From contig CM076948.1 of NCBI GenBank assembly GCA_039566865.1, positions 11,791,001 to 11,855,000 on the forward strand: a DNA stretch of 64,000 nucleotides, written 5' to 3'. The notes below the pieces were generated by a model. That model had not been told where the DNA came from, did no database searches, and saw only the letters and a program-made list of their open reading frames with translations. Positions 44,435-53,958 of the stretch are shown here, one piece after another. Within the stretch, counting starts at the first letter, position 1. Each line of letters starts with the position of its first letter. Origin of the DNA: Aurelia coerulea. Lineage: Eukaryota > Cnidaria > Scyphozoa > Semaeostomeae > Ulmaridae. The position numbers were made by a program, and so were the translations under genes.

Positions 44435-45600
44435 TAGACCATTTGCCAACTAAGAAAAAGGGATTGAGGCGAGCGCGGCCAATTCCGACAGCCCTAGTAA
44501 CAGTCAGAAATTCGCAACCTGGTTCCTAGGGCCAGCTTCCTACGTCAGTACTGACCCTGGTACCGGGCAGGTCAAATTCGCAATTTGATTGGCTATTTGG
44601 TAACAAAGGCCTCGTTAATTATTCCAAATTCCAAAGACTTATTGCTTGGCAGAAAATCAGTCAACTTTGGGTCGCTGTCACCGGAAAACGGGACAAAAAA
44701 TTGAAAAACAGATTTTTGGTATACCTTAAAAGTCATAATGTTCCCTAGTTGATGGGGGTTTCAACCCCATCCGTCTGCGCTTGCGGGAGAAATTTGGCAT
44801 ATTTGGTCATTTTGGGGCCCATCCCTATTGATTCCCATTCAAAAATGGCCTCCATTTGATCACTATTTCAAAAACATTAGTAGCAATCATGGAGCAGAGA
44901 AGGCGCTTACAAGGGGAAAAAGACAACGGCGCGTCTGAATTTTGAGGTTTCAAGAAATTTGGCGTTCGTTATGACGTCATAAAAGGGGGTTGAAAAAAAT
45001 GTTCCGATTTTTTTACCCGAGGTTACGTTTGGAGTTGATGCTCCATGGTTACTTGACCAATTTCAAAACGGAAAAAAGTTTACAAGAGCCAACTCATCTG
45101 CAAATCTTATAACGAAATTCGGAATTGGATACCGCCTTCAGGGGCTCCGCGCGGGCGCCTTGAAAATGGGGGTAAATTTTAGCCTACCCCATTTTGCACG
45201 TTAAGTCAGAGTTGCGCTCGGAAAATGGCCTCAAAATGTCAAAATTAGACGGAAAACCACATTCTTTACACTTCATTTTCGAAGCTGCGGTGAAATTTTC
45301 GAAAAATTTCGACTTAGGCCCATTTTCCACTAAAACAAATCGTGCTTATTTTCCTATTAAATGCACTTGCTAACCCCGGATTAATGTTTAAATACCTTTA
45401 AAATGGTCGATAAGAGGACCTCAAAGTGTTTGTTTTTAGTTTTTCGAATCATCTACTGCATTATTAGCGTTAGAGCAACGGCCATTTTTCGTCACAATTC
45501 ACAGTGATCCAGAGCATGTAATAAATTGCAAAAAATGAATTTTCGAAAATTGAAAAAATACTCGACAGACTTTATGGAGGACATCCTGAGGATTAACATG
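44435..45600 (+). repeat. Left terminal inverted repeat of the 7-kb transposon
   Basis: It matches 50230-51409 in reverse, with shared landmarks such as GCACTTGCTAACCCCGGATT (about 45365) against its complement near 50860, and TGGAGGACATCCTGAGGATT (45574) against AATCCTCAGGATGTCCTC (50238). The identity is moderate, so the arms have diverged and the insertion is not very recent. Confidence 0.85.
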
Positions 45601-46479
45601 AAACAAACAGTTCGCTAAACGCTAATTCGCTAAACAATAAATTATCCAAAATACCGGATGTCTCATAGCGTTCCTTATTCTGTAGAAAATAAATCATCAA
45701 TGATATTACTACCATTATCGCAAAACTGCTTGTTATATTAGCTCCAACTGCTACAAAGCCATGGCAAAATGTACTGAGAATTGTGACATAAGGGGGGGGG
45801 GCAGACACAACAATGGCAGCCAATTAGAATGAACCAATAAGTACATGTGCATGTAAAGAGTGTCACAAATATTCATTTGATCATAAATAAGATTAACAAG
45901 AAAGAATCGAGACACTTGTGGCGTGTGACTCTTTTTAGCAGAACTGCAGAGTTCGTCTCATATTTAGGAACAAAGCTTTTATTTTTGATGCTCTTGAAAA
46001 TATCCTCAAACAATTTTCTGACAAAAAATATTTTCGCATCCAATCCGATGAATTATTCTATCCATTATGTCTGTAAACTTTATTTATGCTTTGAGAAAAC
46101 TCCAAGGAAAATTATTGGGATTTTGCTCTTTGTTTTTAGCATAAAGGAATTGATAAATTGCCTGACTAAAGTATCATCATAATCATCATAATCTTTCACC
46201 AACGATTTTGAAATAATTTTTGACAATTCATTTGAACGACTCAGAACGAAACATTTCAGAGAAGCATTCACAAGACGTTAGAGTTTAATGAAAAATTAGT
46301 CGATAAGGCTTGCAAACGCTTGCTTTTTTTGTTTTCAACTTTTAAGTCAAAGTTCCTAGTTTTGAAAAAGGATTCTTGGGTAGAGTACAAGGGACATAAC
46401 TTTGCATAGTTCTTGGATAACCCTTTAATGTATGAATCCAGCAACTAGATGGTATTAAAGACAGTCAGGGCTGTTAGAA
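45601..46479. other. Interior of the 7-kb transposon, no gene recognised
   Basis: A plus-strand frame 45847-46182 (111 codons) is rich in Leu, Ile and Lys without any known motif. A G-run lies at about 45792-45801. Confidence 0.3.
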
Positions 46480-47535
46480 CCAAAATATTGCTGAATTGTG
46501 CAAATTGTGATAGAAGCATGAAACTTGGATAGGATACACAGTTCGATATGCCGAAAAAGATAGGATGCAGACCCCTTCGAAAAATGCCCCCTAAAGCTAT
46601 TTTTAGACTGGGGTACTAGGTTCCAGGCCTTCACAGTTGTTATTATTATAACATTGCTGCAAATTGTGATGTTAGAATCAAACTTGGTAGGGATACACAG
46701 TTTGATACGCTGAAAAAGAAAGGATACAGATCCCTTCAAAAATTTGCCCCCTAAAGCTATTTTTAGACTGGGGTACTAGTTTCCAGGCCTTCACAGTTGT
46801 TGTTATAATAACATTGCTGCAAATTGTGATACTAACATGAAACTTGGTAAGGACACACAGTTTGATACACTGAAAAAGAAAGGATGCAGACCCTTTAAAA
46901 AATTGCCCCCTAATTCTATTTTTAGACTGGGGTACTAGTTTCCAGGCCTTCACAGTTGTTGTTATAATAACATTGCTGCAAAATGTGATATTAACATGAA
47001 ACTTGGTAAGGATACACAGTTTGATACACTGAAAAAGAAAGGATGCAGACCCTTTCAAAAAATTGCCCCCTGATGCTATTTTTAGACTGGGGTACTAGGT
47101 TTCAGACCTCAAGTGGTTGTTATGATAATATTGCTGCAAATTGTGATATTAGCATGAAACTTGGCAAGGATACACAGTTTCATACGCTGAAATAGATGAG
47201 ATACAGACCCTTTCGAAAAAGTTCCCCCTAATGCTATTTTTAGACTGGGGTACTAGGGTCCAGGCCTCCACAGTGGTTATTATCATAATATTGCTGCAAA
47301 TTGAAATATTATCATAGAACTTGATAATGACACCCAGTAAAATACACTGCCCTGAATTCTATTTTTAGACTGGGGTAATAGGTTCCAGGACTGGTTATTA
47401 TAACATTGCTGCAAATTGTGATCGAAACAGTTTGATAATCTAAAAATGGTGAGGTGTAGACCCCTTCAGAAAAATGTCCCCTTTTGCTACTTTTAGTATC
47501 GGGTACAAGATTCGGTGCCTCTACAATAGTTATCA
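46480..47535 (+). repeat. Tandem array of about 160-bp units, left side
   Basis: About six to seven units contain ATTGCTGCAAATTGTGAT (46653, 46813, 46973, 47131 and 47293) and TTTTTAGACTGGGGTACTAG. The period is about 160 bp. The array is repeated in inverted orientation at 49290-50062. Confidence 0.9.
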
Positions 47536-47689
47536 AGATAACTTAACAGACTCGTTTCTTATGCCATACCCAAAGGCTCCTGACCTGATAAATGCTGATA
47601 CTGTTGAATTGTCTAGCCCTAAATGTTACCAAAACAATATTTTCAGTAAGAGACTGTCATCGTAAACGGGACTGCTTTAAACACCGTGG
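47536..47689. other. Transposon interior, no gene recognised
   Basis: Unassigned short spacer between the tandem array and the SINE head. Confidence 0.3.
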
Positions 47690-47890
47690 CACAGGTGTTG
47701 TGGCGCAGTGGTGTAATCCTCTTACTTTGCAGCCAGAACAGTCAAGCAGACAGGGTTCAATACCCGGTAGTGCCCCAACACTTGAGCGTCATGACGAGGG
47801 GTCGCGGACTCGAATAGCGCTTAGTACTTCTGTGATCCCAGCGCTTGGCGCTAAAAACCGCAACTTCACCTTCACCCTCACCTTAAAACA
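47690..47890 (+). repeat. tRNA-derived SINE (pol III A and B boxes)
   Basis: TGGCGCAGTGG at 47701-47711 fits the A box of tRNA promoters, and GGTTCAATACC at 47754-47764 fits the B box, with a spacing of about 43 bp. The sequence between does not keep a full cloverleaf. A body of about 110 bp follows, and the copy ends in a CTTCACCTTCACCCTCACCT-type tail near 47883. This is the layout of a tRNA-derived SINE. No target duplication was found. Confidence 0.65.
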
Positions 47891-48089
47891 TGAAATGTGC
47901 ACTTGTTGGATACTTTCCATGCACCGTAAGGACTAAGGTTGGTCGTTGGCAATTCAGCTTGAATAATGAGATCCCGGGAATTGAATCGTCTCCTCTGCTT
48001 GATAATTGTCTCTAGAGTATTCAAGAATGTCACCGAGAACCATCCCTGCAATAATACCTAGCTTTCTGCTTTCTCGGCATTATCTGTTC

Positions 48090-48400
48090 CACGAATTCCT
48101 CGAAGACAACTGTTTGGTGCCGCTACACAGGAAAGATAAATGGGAAAAGAGCCTCAGTAGCAGCCAGATTTCCTTCGTTCAATCTTGCCAGCAATCTTTA
48201 ATCCATAAATGCAATTATGCAATTGCGAACCTTTTTGTCAAGTCCTAGAGTTTGCACTTTCGTAAGACTATCATCTGCATCTTCTTTTTCACAAAAAAGA
48301 AACACTTCAATTGCAAGTTGATTGCACTGTATCTTGCACGTGTTCTTGGTGGAGCTGAAGAGTCTCGGTCCTTGGCAAGTGGCTGTTTTTGTTGTTCCTG
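48090..48400 (-). pseudogene. Decayed zinc-finger-like coding fragment
   Basis: On the minus strand, RTRARYSAINLQLKC is followed across a T-run frameshift by FCEKEDADDSLTKVQTLGLD, then KKVRNCIIAFMD, a stop, and RLLARLNEGNLAATEA, with a YHLSCVAA-type phrase in another frame. The spacing of Cys and His and the phrase order recall a lineage-specific family in cnidarian genomes with a CxxC...KYHxxC pattern, but this is recollection and unverified. Several frame breaks show it is dead. It lies inside the 7-kb transposon, so it may be captured or be the remains of the element's own gene. Confidence 0.4.
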
Positions 48401-48545
48401 ATAGTGGTAACGATCATATATATTGGTACCACTTGTGAAATTTCATTTCTGTTGGTCCTAAACTGATTAGAAAGATTGCTGCAGCTAGTATTGCCTATTC
48501 TACTTTCATTATTCGCATAAAATTCTCCAACTGCCTAAAATTTCT

Positions 48546-48815
48546 TCAATTGATCTGCCACATTTCTGTATCCTGGTCTTTGTCGACATGCGTACTTACT
48601 TGCTTGGCACTGATTCGATGCTTCTTGACAAATGGAGCAGAGTGATTTGGTTTGGCTCCTTCCTTTTCCACTTGCACCTGTTTCAAAGCCTTCCTCCACT
48701 TCTTGTAAATATGATTTTTCATATCATACAATAGATTCTGTCCACAAACAATTGTTAAAAAATGATAGGAGAAGAGTGTTTGGGCTTTCGTTTGTTTTGA
48801 AGTGAAACCTTTCAA
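48546..48815 (-). CDS. Unidentified 89-codon open frame
   Basis: It encodes a basic peptide (LYDMKNHIYKKWRKALKQVQ and on) without a motif I recognise. It lies upstream, on the same strand, of the decayed fragment at 48090-48400, so the two may be pieces of one former gene within the 7-kb transposon. There is no independent support for expression. It could be chance. Confidence 0.25.
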   Translation of the reverse strand: MKGFTSKQTKAQTLFSYHFLTIVCGQNLLYDMKNHIYKKWRKALKQVQVEKEGAKPNHSAPFVKKHRISAKQVSTHVDKDQDTEMWQIN

Positions 48816-48842
48816 TTTTAACCCCTTACTGAAAAGGCACTA

Positions 48843-49248
48843 CAGTAAAAACCCGCACATAAGAGCCTTCACTTATTAAGAACCTACAGCCTGAAATCAC
48901 ATATTTTTGGACCCAATGGATAAGAACTATTTCAGCCTGATATCATAACAAGGTTCTTAATAAAGGGTTTCATTCATTCATTGGGAAATAAATGCAATCT
49001 GTTTGCCAATCAACCACTTTCGTGAACTTCAAAACATAACTTACAGAACTGTGATAGGCAGGACCTCCAAGGTAAGCTTTAGTTGAAATAGATAGGGCAA
49101 AGAGTGTACATAAGTTTGGCTAAGATTTAGATTCTCGTATGTCCCTCTGTTACGAAACCACACCCTGAATACTGGATGTGCCTCGTTGCATAAGAACTTA
49201 AACAGGCTGAGCTCAAAATCTTAGGTTCTTGTGTGCGGGTTTTTACTG
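48843..49248. mobile_element. 406-bp MITE (CAGTAAAAACCCGC ends)
   Basis: The left end CAGTAAAAACCCGCACATAA is mirrored by TTGTGTGCGGGTTTTTACTG at the right, with TA at 48841-48842 and 49249-49250. Internal phrases TAAGAACCT and AGGTTCTTA pair further in. It is nested in the 7-kb transposon and related to the partial copy at 23270 and, by its ends, to 18519. Confidence 0.85.
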
Positions 49249-49289
49249 TATTTGATACCCTCTTGCAAGTAATCAAGAGTACCAGAGCC

Positions 49290-50062
49290 TATATCATTAG
49301 GTGGAAAGCTTTCGAATTTCAAGCATTAGGTGGCAAATTTTCGAAGGGTCTGTATCTTATCTTTTTCAGCGTATCAAACTGTGTGTCCTTATCAAGTTTC
49401 ATGCTAATATCATAATTTGCAGCAATGTTACGATAACAACCACCGTGAAGGCCTGGAAACTAGTACCCCAGTCTTAAAATAGCATTAGGGGGAATTTTGT
49501 CGAAGGGGTCTGTATTCTATCATTTTCAGCGTATCAAACTGTGTATCCTTACCAAGTTTCATGCTAATATCATAATTTGCAGCAATGTTATTATAACAAT
49601 CACTGTGAAGGCCTGGAAACTAGTACCCCAGTCTAAAAATAGCATTAGGGGGAATTTTTTCGAAGGAGTCTGTATCCTTTCATTAGCAGCGTATCAAAAT
49701 GTGTATCCTTGCCAAGTTTCATGCTAATATCACAATTTGCAGCAATGTTATTATAACAACCACTGTAAGGCCTGGAAACTAGTACCCCAGTCTAAAAATA
49801 GCTTTATGGGGCAAATTTTCGAAGGGTCTTTATCCTATCTTTTTCAGTGTATCAAACTGTGTGTCCTTATCAAGTTTCATGCTAATATCATAATTTGCAG
49901 CAATGTTCTGATAACAACCACCGCGAAGGCCTGGAAACTAGTACCCCAGTCTAAAAATAGCATTGGGGGCATTTTTTCGAAGGGGTCTGCATCCTATCTT
50001 TTTCAGTGCATCAAAATGTGCATCCTTTCCAAGTTTCATGCTTCTATCACAATGTGCACGAT
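49290..50062 (-). repeat. Tandem array of about 158-bp units, right side
   Basis: About five units contain ATAATTTGCAGCAATGTT and CTGGAAACTAGTACCCCAGT, the reverse complement of the left array at 46480-47535. The two arrays form a second, inner inverted structure. Confidence 0.9.
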
Positions 50063-50229
50063 TTTTTCACTAACATCGGACAAAGGCAAGATGACCTTTC
50101 GACATTTTGAAATTTACGTTATTTTGACACTTGTACCGGAAATGTCAGTGTAAACAACCATATGAAATTTAGGCCAACTTCAAAAATACATTTCTCCGCA
50201 CTCAGTGGTCCGATTTTAAAACGGTTTGT

Positions 50230-51409
50230 TTTTGCTAATCCTCAGGATGTCCTCTATAAAGACTGTCGTGTATTTGTTGCATTTTCGAAAATTCATTTTT
50301 TGCAGTTTATTCCCTAATTTTCGTATTCTGGATCACTGTGCAATTTCATACTTTTTCCTCGATGTTTCCGACTTATTACATTGTATGTTATGGATCAAAA
50401 TCAGCTGACATGCAGTCGTATCTGTCGGACTCAGTTTCCATATGGAGACAAGAGAGTGTTGGTAATAAACTGTACTTGATAATTTATGCAAAACAAAATG
50501 GCGCCCAAATGGCCACTTTTGCGGCAACCGGTACCAGGGCCAACATCGATGACCTAAGGAAGACAATGGTGGGCCTGGGAACGAGGTTGAGAAATTGGAG
50601 GAATCCTCTCCACTTCAGAATATCTTATTCGATGTATTTCCCTCGATCGATTTGTAGAGTAGGGCACATAAACAAGCGATCAGCTGATTTTCACCCCTTA
50701 GTTCACATGTAATAAGTCCACAAATTGAGAGAAAATCTTGAAAAATCAACGAAAACTGGCCGATCGTCTTGGGCTGATTCTGAAGTGGATAAATCGAGAA
50801 ACTGAAAACAAACTTTTGGAGGACCTTATTTAAACCCCTTTTAAGGTATTTAATCATTAATCTGGAGTTAGCAAGTGCATTTGGTAGGAAAACGAGCACG
50901 ATCCATTTGGGAGGAAAAAGGGCCTAAGTGGAAATTTTCGGGATTTTCCCCACAGCTTTGAAAAAAGAAAGGCTCGTTATTCTGCGAATTTTAGAGATAA
51001 ATTCGAGATTAAAAGTGTTTTAGTGAAAGAATATGGTTTCCCGTCGATTTTTGACATGCCAAGGCCGTTTACCCCTCGCAAAACGGAGTTAGGGCCCAAA
51101 ATGGGGTAGGCCAAAATTTTTCCCCATTTTCGCGGCCCCCGCGCTCCGCCCCTGGGAGCAATATTGAGCCCCAAATTGCGTGATTAGACTCGCAAACAAG
51201 TCATCTCTAGTATATTTTTTCTTTTTTGAAATTGGTTGAGTAACCATCGAGCATCGGCTCCAAATGCAGCCTCGGGTCAGGAAATTGGGCCAGGTCGGGG
51301 CCGTTTACACTGTAATGCAGAGGACTCCCCGGATTTCCGACTGTTGCTAGGGCTGTCGGAATTGGCCGCGCTAGCGCCAATCCCTTTTTCTTAATTGGCA
51401 AATGGTCTA
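50230..51409 (-). repeat. Right terminal inverted repeat of the 7-kb transposon
   Basis: It mirrors 44435-45600. Open frames here (50338-50712 and 50615-50899) do not match any family and overlap the arm, so they are not called. Confidence 0.85.
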
Positions 51410-51410
51410 T

Positions 51411-51562
51411 TAAATAAGAAACTTAGGTGATAGTGAGGATCCCATATTTTTACTTTTATTAATTCGTAGTATTGTAAATAGTTGGTTTGAATTAGTGTTT
51501 TTACTATGTATTATACCAACTGTAAATAATTTGATAATAATAATAATAATAATAATAATAAA
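51411..51562 (+). pseudogene. LINE 3' end continuing 43450-44433
   Basis: TAAATAAGAAACTTAGGTGA onward matches the LINE tail on the minus strand at 58080-58200 and ends in TTTGATAATAATAATAAT. The (AAT)n at 51535-51562 is the natural 3' terminal repeat of this family. Confidence 0.85.
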
Positions 51563-51869
51563 AGGTCTATTGTTTTAAGAACAATTGCCCCCCAATCAGA
51601 AGCTGCTTTCATTTCATTTCATTTCATTTTCATTTTAATTCTTTTAAGGAGAGTTGCCCTTCAACCAGTTGATTTTCAAGGGGCCCTCCGATAAAAACAT
51701 TAATTACAATCTAATGGGTGAATGTGGTTCAAGATATACACAGAGTGCTCAAGTTGTCACAAGAACAACGAGCGTAATACATGTAGTCAAGAAACCCAAT
51801 GTGCCCTCCCGGTTATCACCATGCTGGCTGCATGACAACTCGTGAACTTGGGCACACGATGTACGGTTG
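51563..51869. other. No gene recognised; (TTTCA)n run
   Basis: ATTTCATTTCATTTCATTTT at about 51610-51630 is a short pentanucleotide run. The remainder is unassigned. Confidence 0.35.
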
Positions 51870-53460
51870 TAAGGTAAGGTACAACGGTACAAAATAGAAG
51901 CTATTAATTAAATAAAACTATAAAACCTTATTTACAATATTTTTAATCTATGTACAATAATGGTCAAAATTACAATAAAGACGTAAGAAAGAAAAGTGCC
52001 TGTTTCTAAATAGTTTTCTTAAAACTATACAGAGAGGTTGCCTGTTTTGACTCGACTGACAGGCTATTCCATAGTTTTGCACCTCTGTAAGAGAAACATC
52101 TCTGGCCATTTGCTGACCTTTTCATCGGCAACTTCAGGTCGGTCCCCGTATTGCGAAGGCTATATGATGAGCAGAGCGCATTTCTTGTGAAGAGATCACA
52201 CAGGTATTGTGGAGCAAGCTCATTCAGGGACTTGAAGACCATTGTCTTAGATTCACCAGTAACCAGCTGGTCAACGGTCTTCCATCCTAGCCCTTCAATA
52301 AGTGGTTTGCCTGGGGCATCGAAGTTGCTATTCGTTATTATCCTAGCAGCACGGTTTTGAAGTTTTTGCAACTGATTAATTTCAGTTAAACCGGCGCAGC
52401 CCCAGACAGAACAGCATTATCGAAAGTGAGGCTCAACAATACCTGTGTAGAGAGTTTGCAATGTTTCTTTCGGAAGAAAAGACTTGGCATGTCTTAAAAA
52501 GCCAACTGCCCTTGAGACCTTGCAAGAAACTGCCTTGATTTGCTCTTTCCAATCCAAGGAGCAGTCGATTTGGACACCAAGGTATTTTGTCTTTTTGACT
52601 ACTTCAAGCTCACTATCGCGAATTTTCAGATCCAAGTCTCTATTTTGATTTTTGAGGATCTTGTGCTTCTGCTTTGTAGAAATAAGCATAGAATGAGTTT
52701 TTGCAAAATTCAGGGAAAGCTTGTTGCCTTGCAGCCAAGTGTCCAATTTCCTGAGGTCGCTATTAATAGCCTCATTCAGCCGAGTCAAATCGTGAGACTG
52801 GTAGCACAAACTGGTGTCATCAGCATACATGGACACGGTAGAATCTTCGACAGCTTGTGGGAGGTCATTGATATAGATGAGGAAGAGAAGAGGGCCAAGA
52901 CATGAGCCCTGTGGAACACCAACTTCTATGTCCCCAATGTTGGAATCAATCCCATTAACCCTACAAAATTGTTTCCTGTTGGTTAGGTAAGATTTAAACC
53001 AAGAAAGTTCACGTTGTTGAACACCGTAAAGCTCGAGCTTTTTGCAGAGAATATTGTGGTTTACGGTATCGAATGCCTTTTTAAGGTCAATGAATACTAG
53101 ACCCACAAGCTTTCCAAGGTCCATTCCATTGTACCAGTCATCAGTATTTTTAAGTAAGCATGTTACTGTTGAATGAAGGCGCAAAAAGCCGGATTGGCCA
53201 GATGAAAAGTGACAGTTATCATTCATAAACTGGTACAATTGATTTGTTACTAGTTTTTCAAAGAGCCTTGAGATGACGGGCAAGACTGATATTGGTCGAT
53301 AGTTAGACTTTCAGTCTTATCTCCATCCTTGAAAATTGGAGTAACTCTAGCAACTTTCCATGAGTCGGGAAAACGACTTGTTTCAATGGATGTATTGAAC
53401 ATGAAAGCGAGCGCTGTAAATTGTTGATTTGTGAGACAAGTAAAGTCCAAATAACTCGTT
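51870..53460 (-). pseudogene. LINE RT and C-terminus, one stop and one frameshift
   Basis: On the minus strand 53450-53320 encodes the start of the RT (FPDSWKVARVTPIFKDGDKT). A one-base shift near 53300 leads into the frame 53283-52417, with VGLVFIDLKKAFDTVNH, GVPQGSCLGPLLFLIYINDL and YADDTSLC (catalytic box at residues 153-156). A TAA at 52417-52419, in place of an aromatic codon (PHFR-stop-CCSVWG), is the only break before the same frame runs to 52006 through LQKLQNRAARI and CFSYRGAKLWNSLS. The endonuclease is missing. The 3' end lies near 51870 with a short ACCTT-type repeat. It is closely related to 41441-42168. Confidence 0.9.
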
Positions 53461-53949
53461 GCCTCAAAACCAAGGATTCAATAATCTCTATCAATGTCAA
53501 AATCAAAGTAATTGACTGAAAAAAACGTGCCAACCCTGATTTTCTAATTTCCATGAGTGAAGCACGAATTCAAAATTCACAAATTAGATTTTGGAAAGAG
53601 AAAGACACCGGAAAAAGTGCACGAAGCCATGAAACACTTTCACACGAAGCGTGTTTGTCTTGCAGGAAGAAATGGGGAAGAAATAGAGCAAGCTGAACAA
53701 TGGGAAAAAAGGACACAAACATGGAAGGGAGGAAAGAAAAAATGAAGGAAAAGAAAGAAAAGAACGAAGAGGTGAGGAAAAATGAAACGCGGAAAGGGGA
53801 AAGAAGACAGGATGAAAGATCTTCCCAGATCTCCAGCATAATGCCAGATCTTGAGCATTGTCTTACATTTTCTTTCATTTCAAATAGATATTTATTATGC
53901 CTAGATTTTGTATCAAAATATTGCAATTTTGTAGTTTTTTTATATTTAA
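53461..53949. other. Purine-rich spacer, no gene recognised
   Basis: 53690-53825 is almost all A and G on the plus strand. It gives Lys/Glu-rich or Phe/Ser-rich peptides, depending on strand, that reflect composition only. Confidence 0.5.
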
Positions 53950-53958
53950 CAGGGCAGT

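Larger units (their letters stand above)
44435..51409. mobile_element. 6,975-bp giant foldback transposon
   Basis: The ends TAGACCATTTGCCAACTAAG and CTTAATTGGCAAATGGTCTA are inverted. The similarity continues inward about 1.15 kb (44435-45600 with 50230-51409). It splits the 3' untranslated region of a LINE: sequence before (ATGCAAAATCTGCA) and after (TAAATAAGAAACTTAGG) is contiguous in the LINE tail at 58080-58312. The interior holds mirror-image tandem arrays, a SINE head, a MITE and a decayed coding fragment, but no recognisable transposase. The exact target duplication is ambiguous (TA or none). Confidence 0.85.

Noticed and set aside
45847..46182. 111-codon frame inside the 7-kb element as its transposase
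   Set aside because: No catalytic or DNA-binding motif is visible, and the composition is that of AT-rich noncoding sequence.
47690..47770. Functional tRNA gene
   Set aside because: A and B boxes are present, but the acceptor and anticodon stems do not pair, and a SINE-like body and tail follow.
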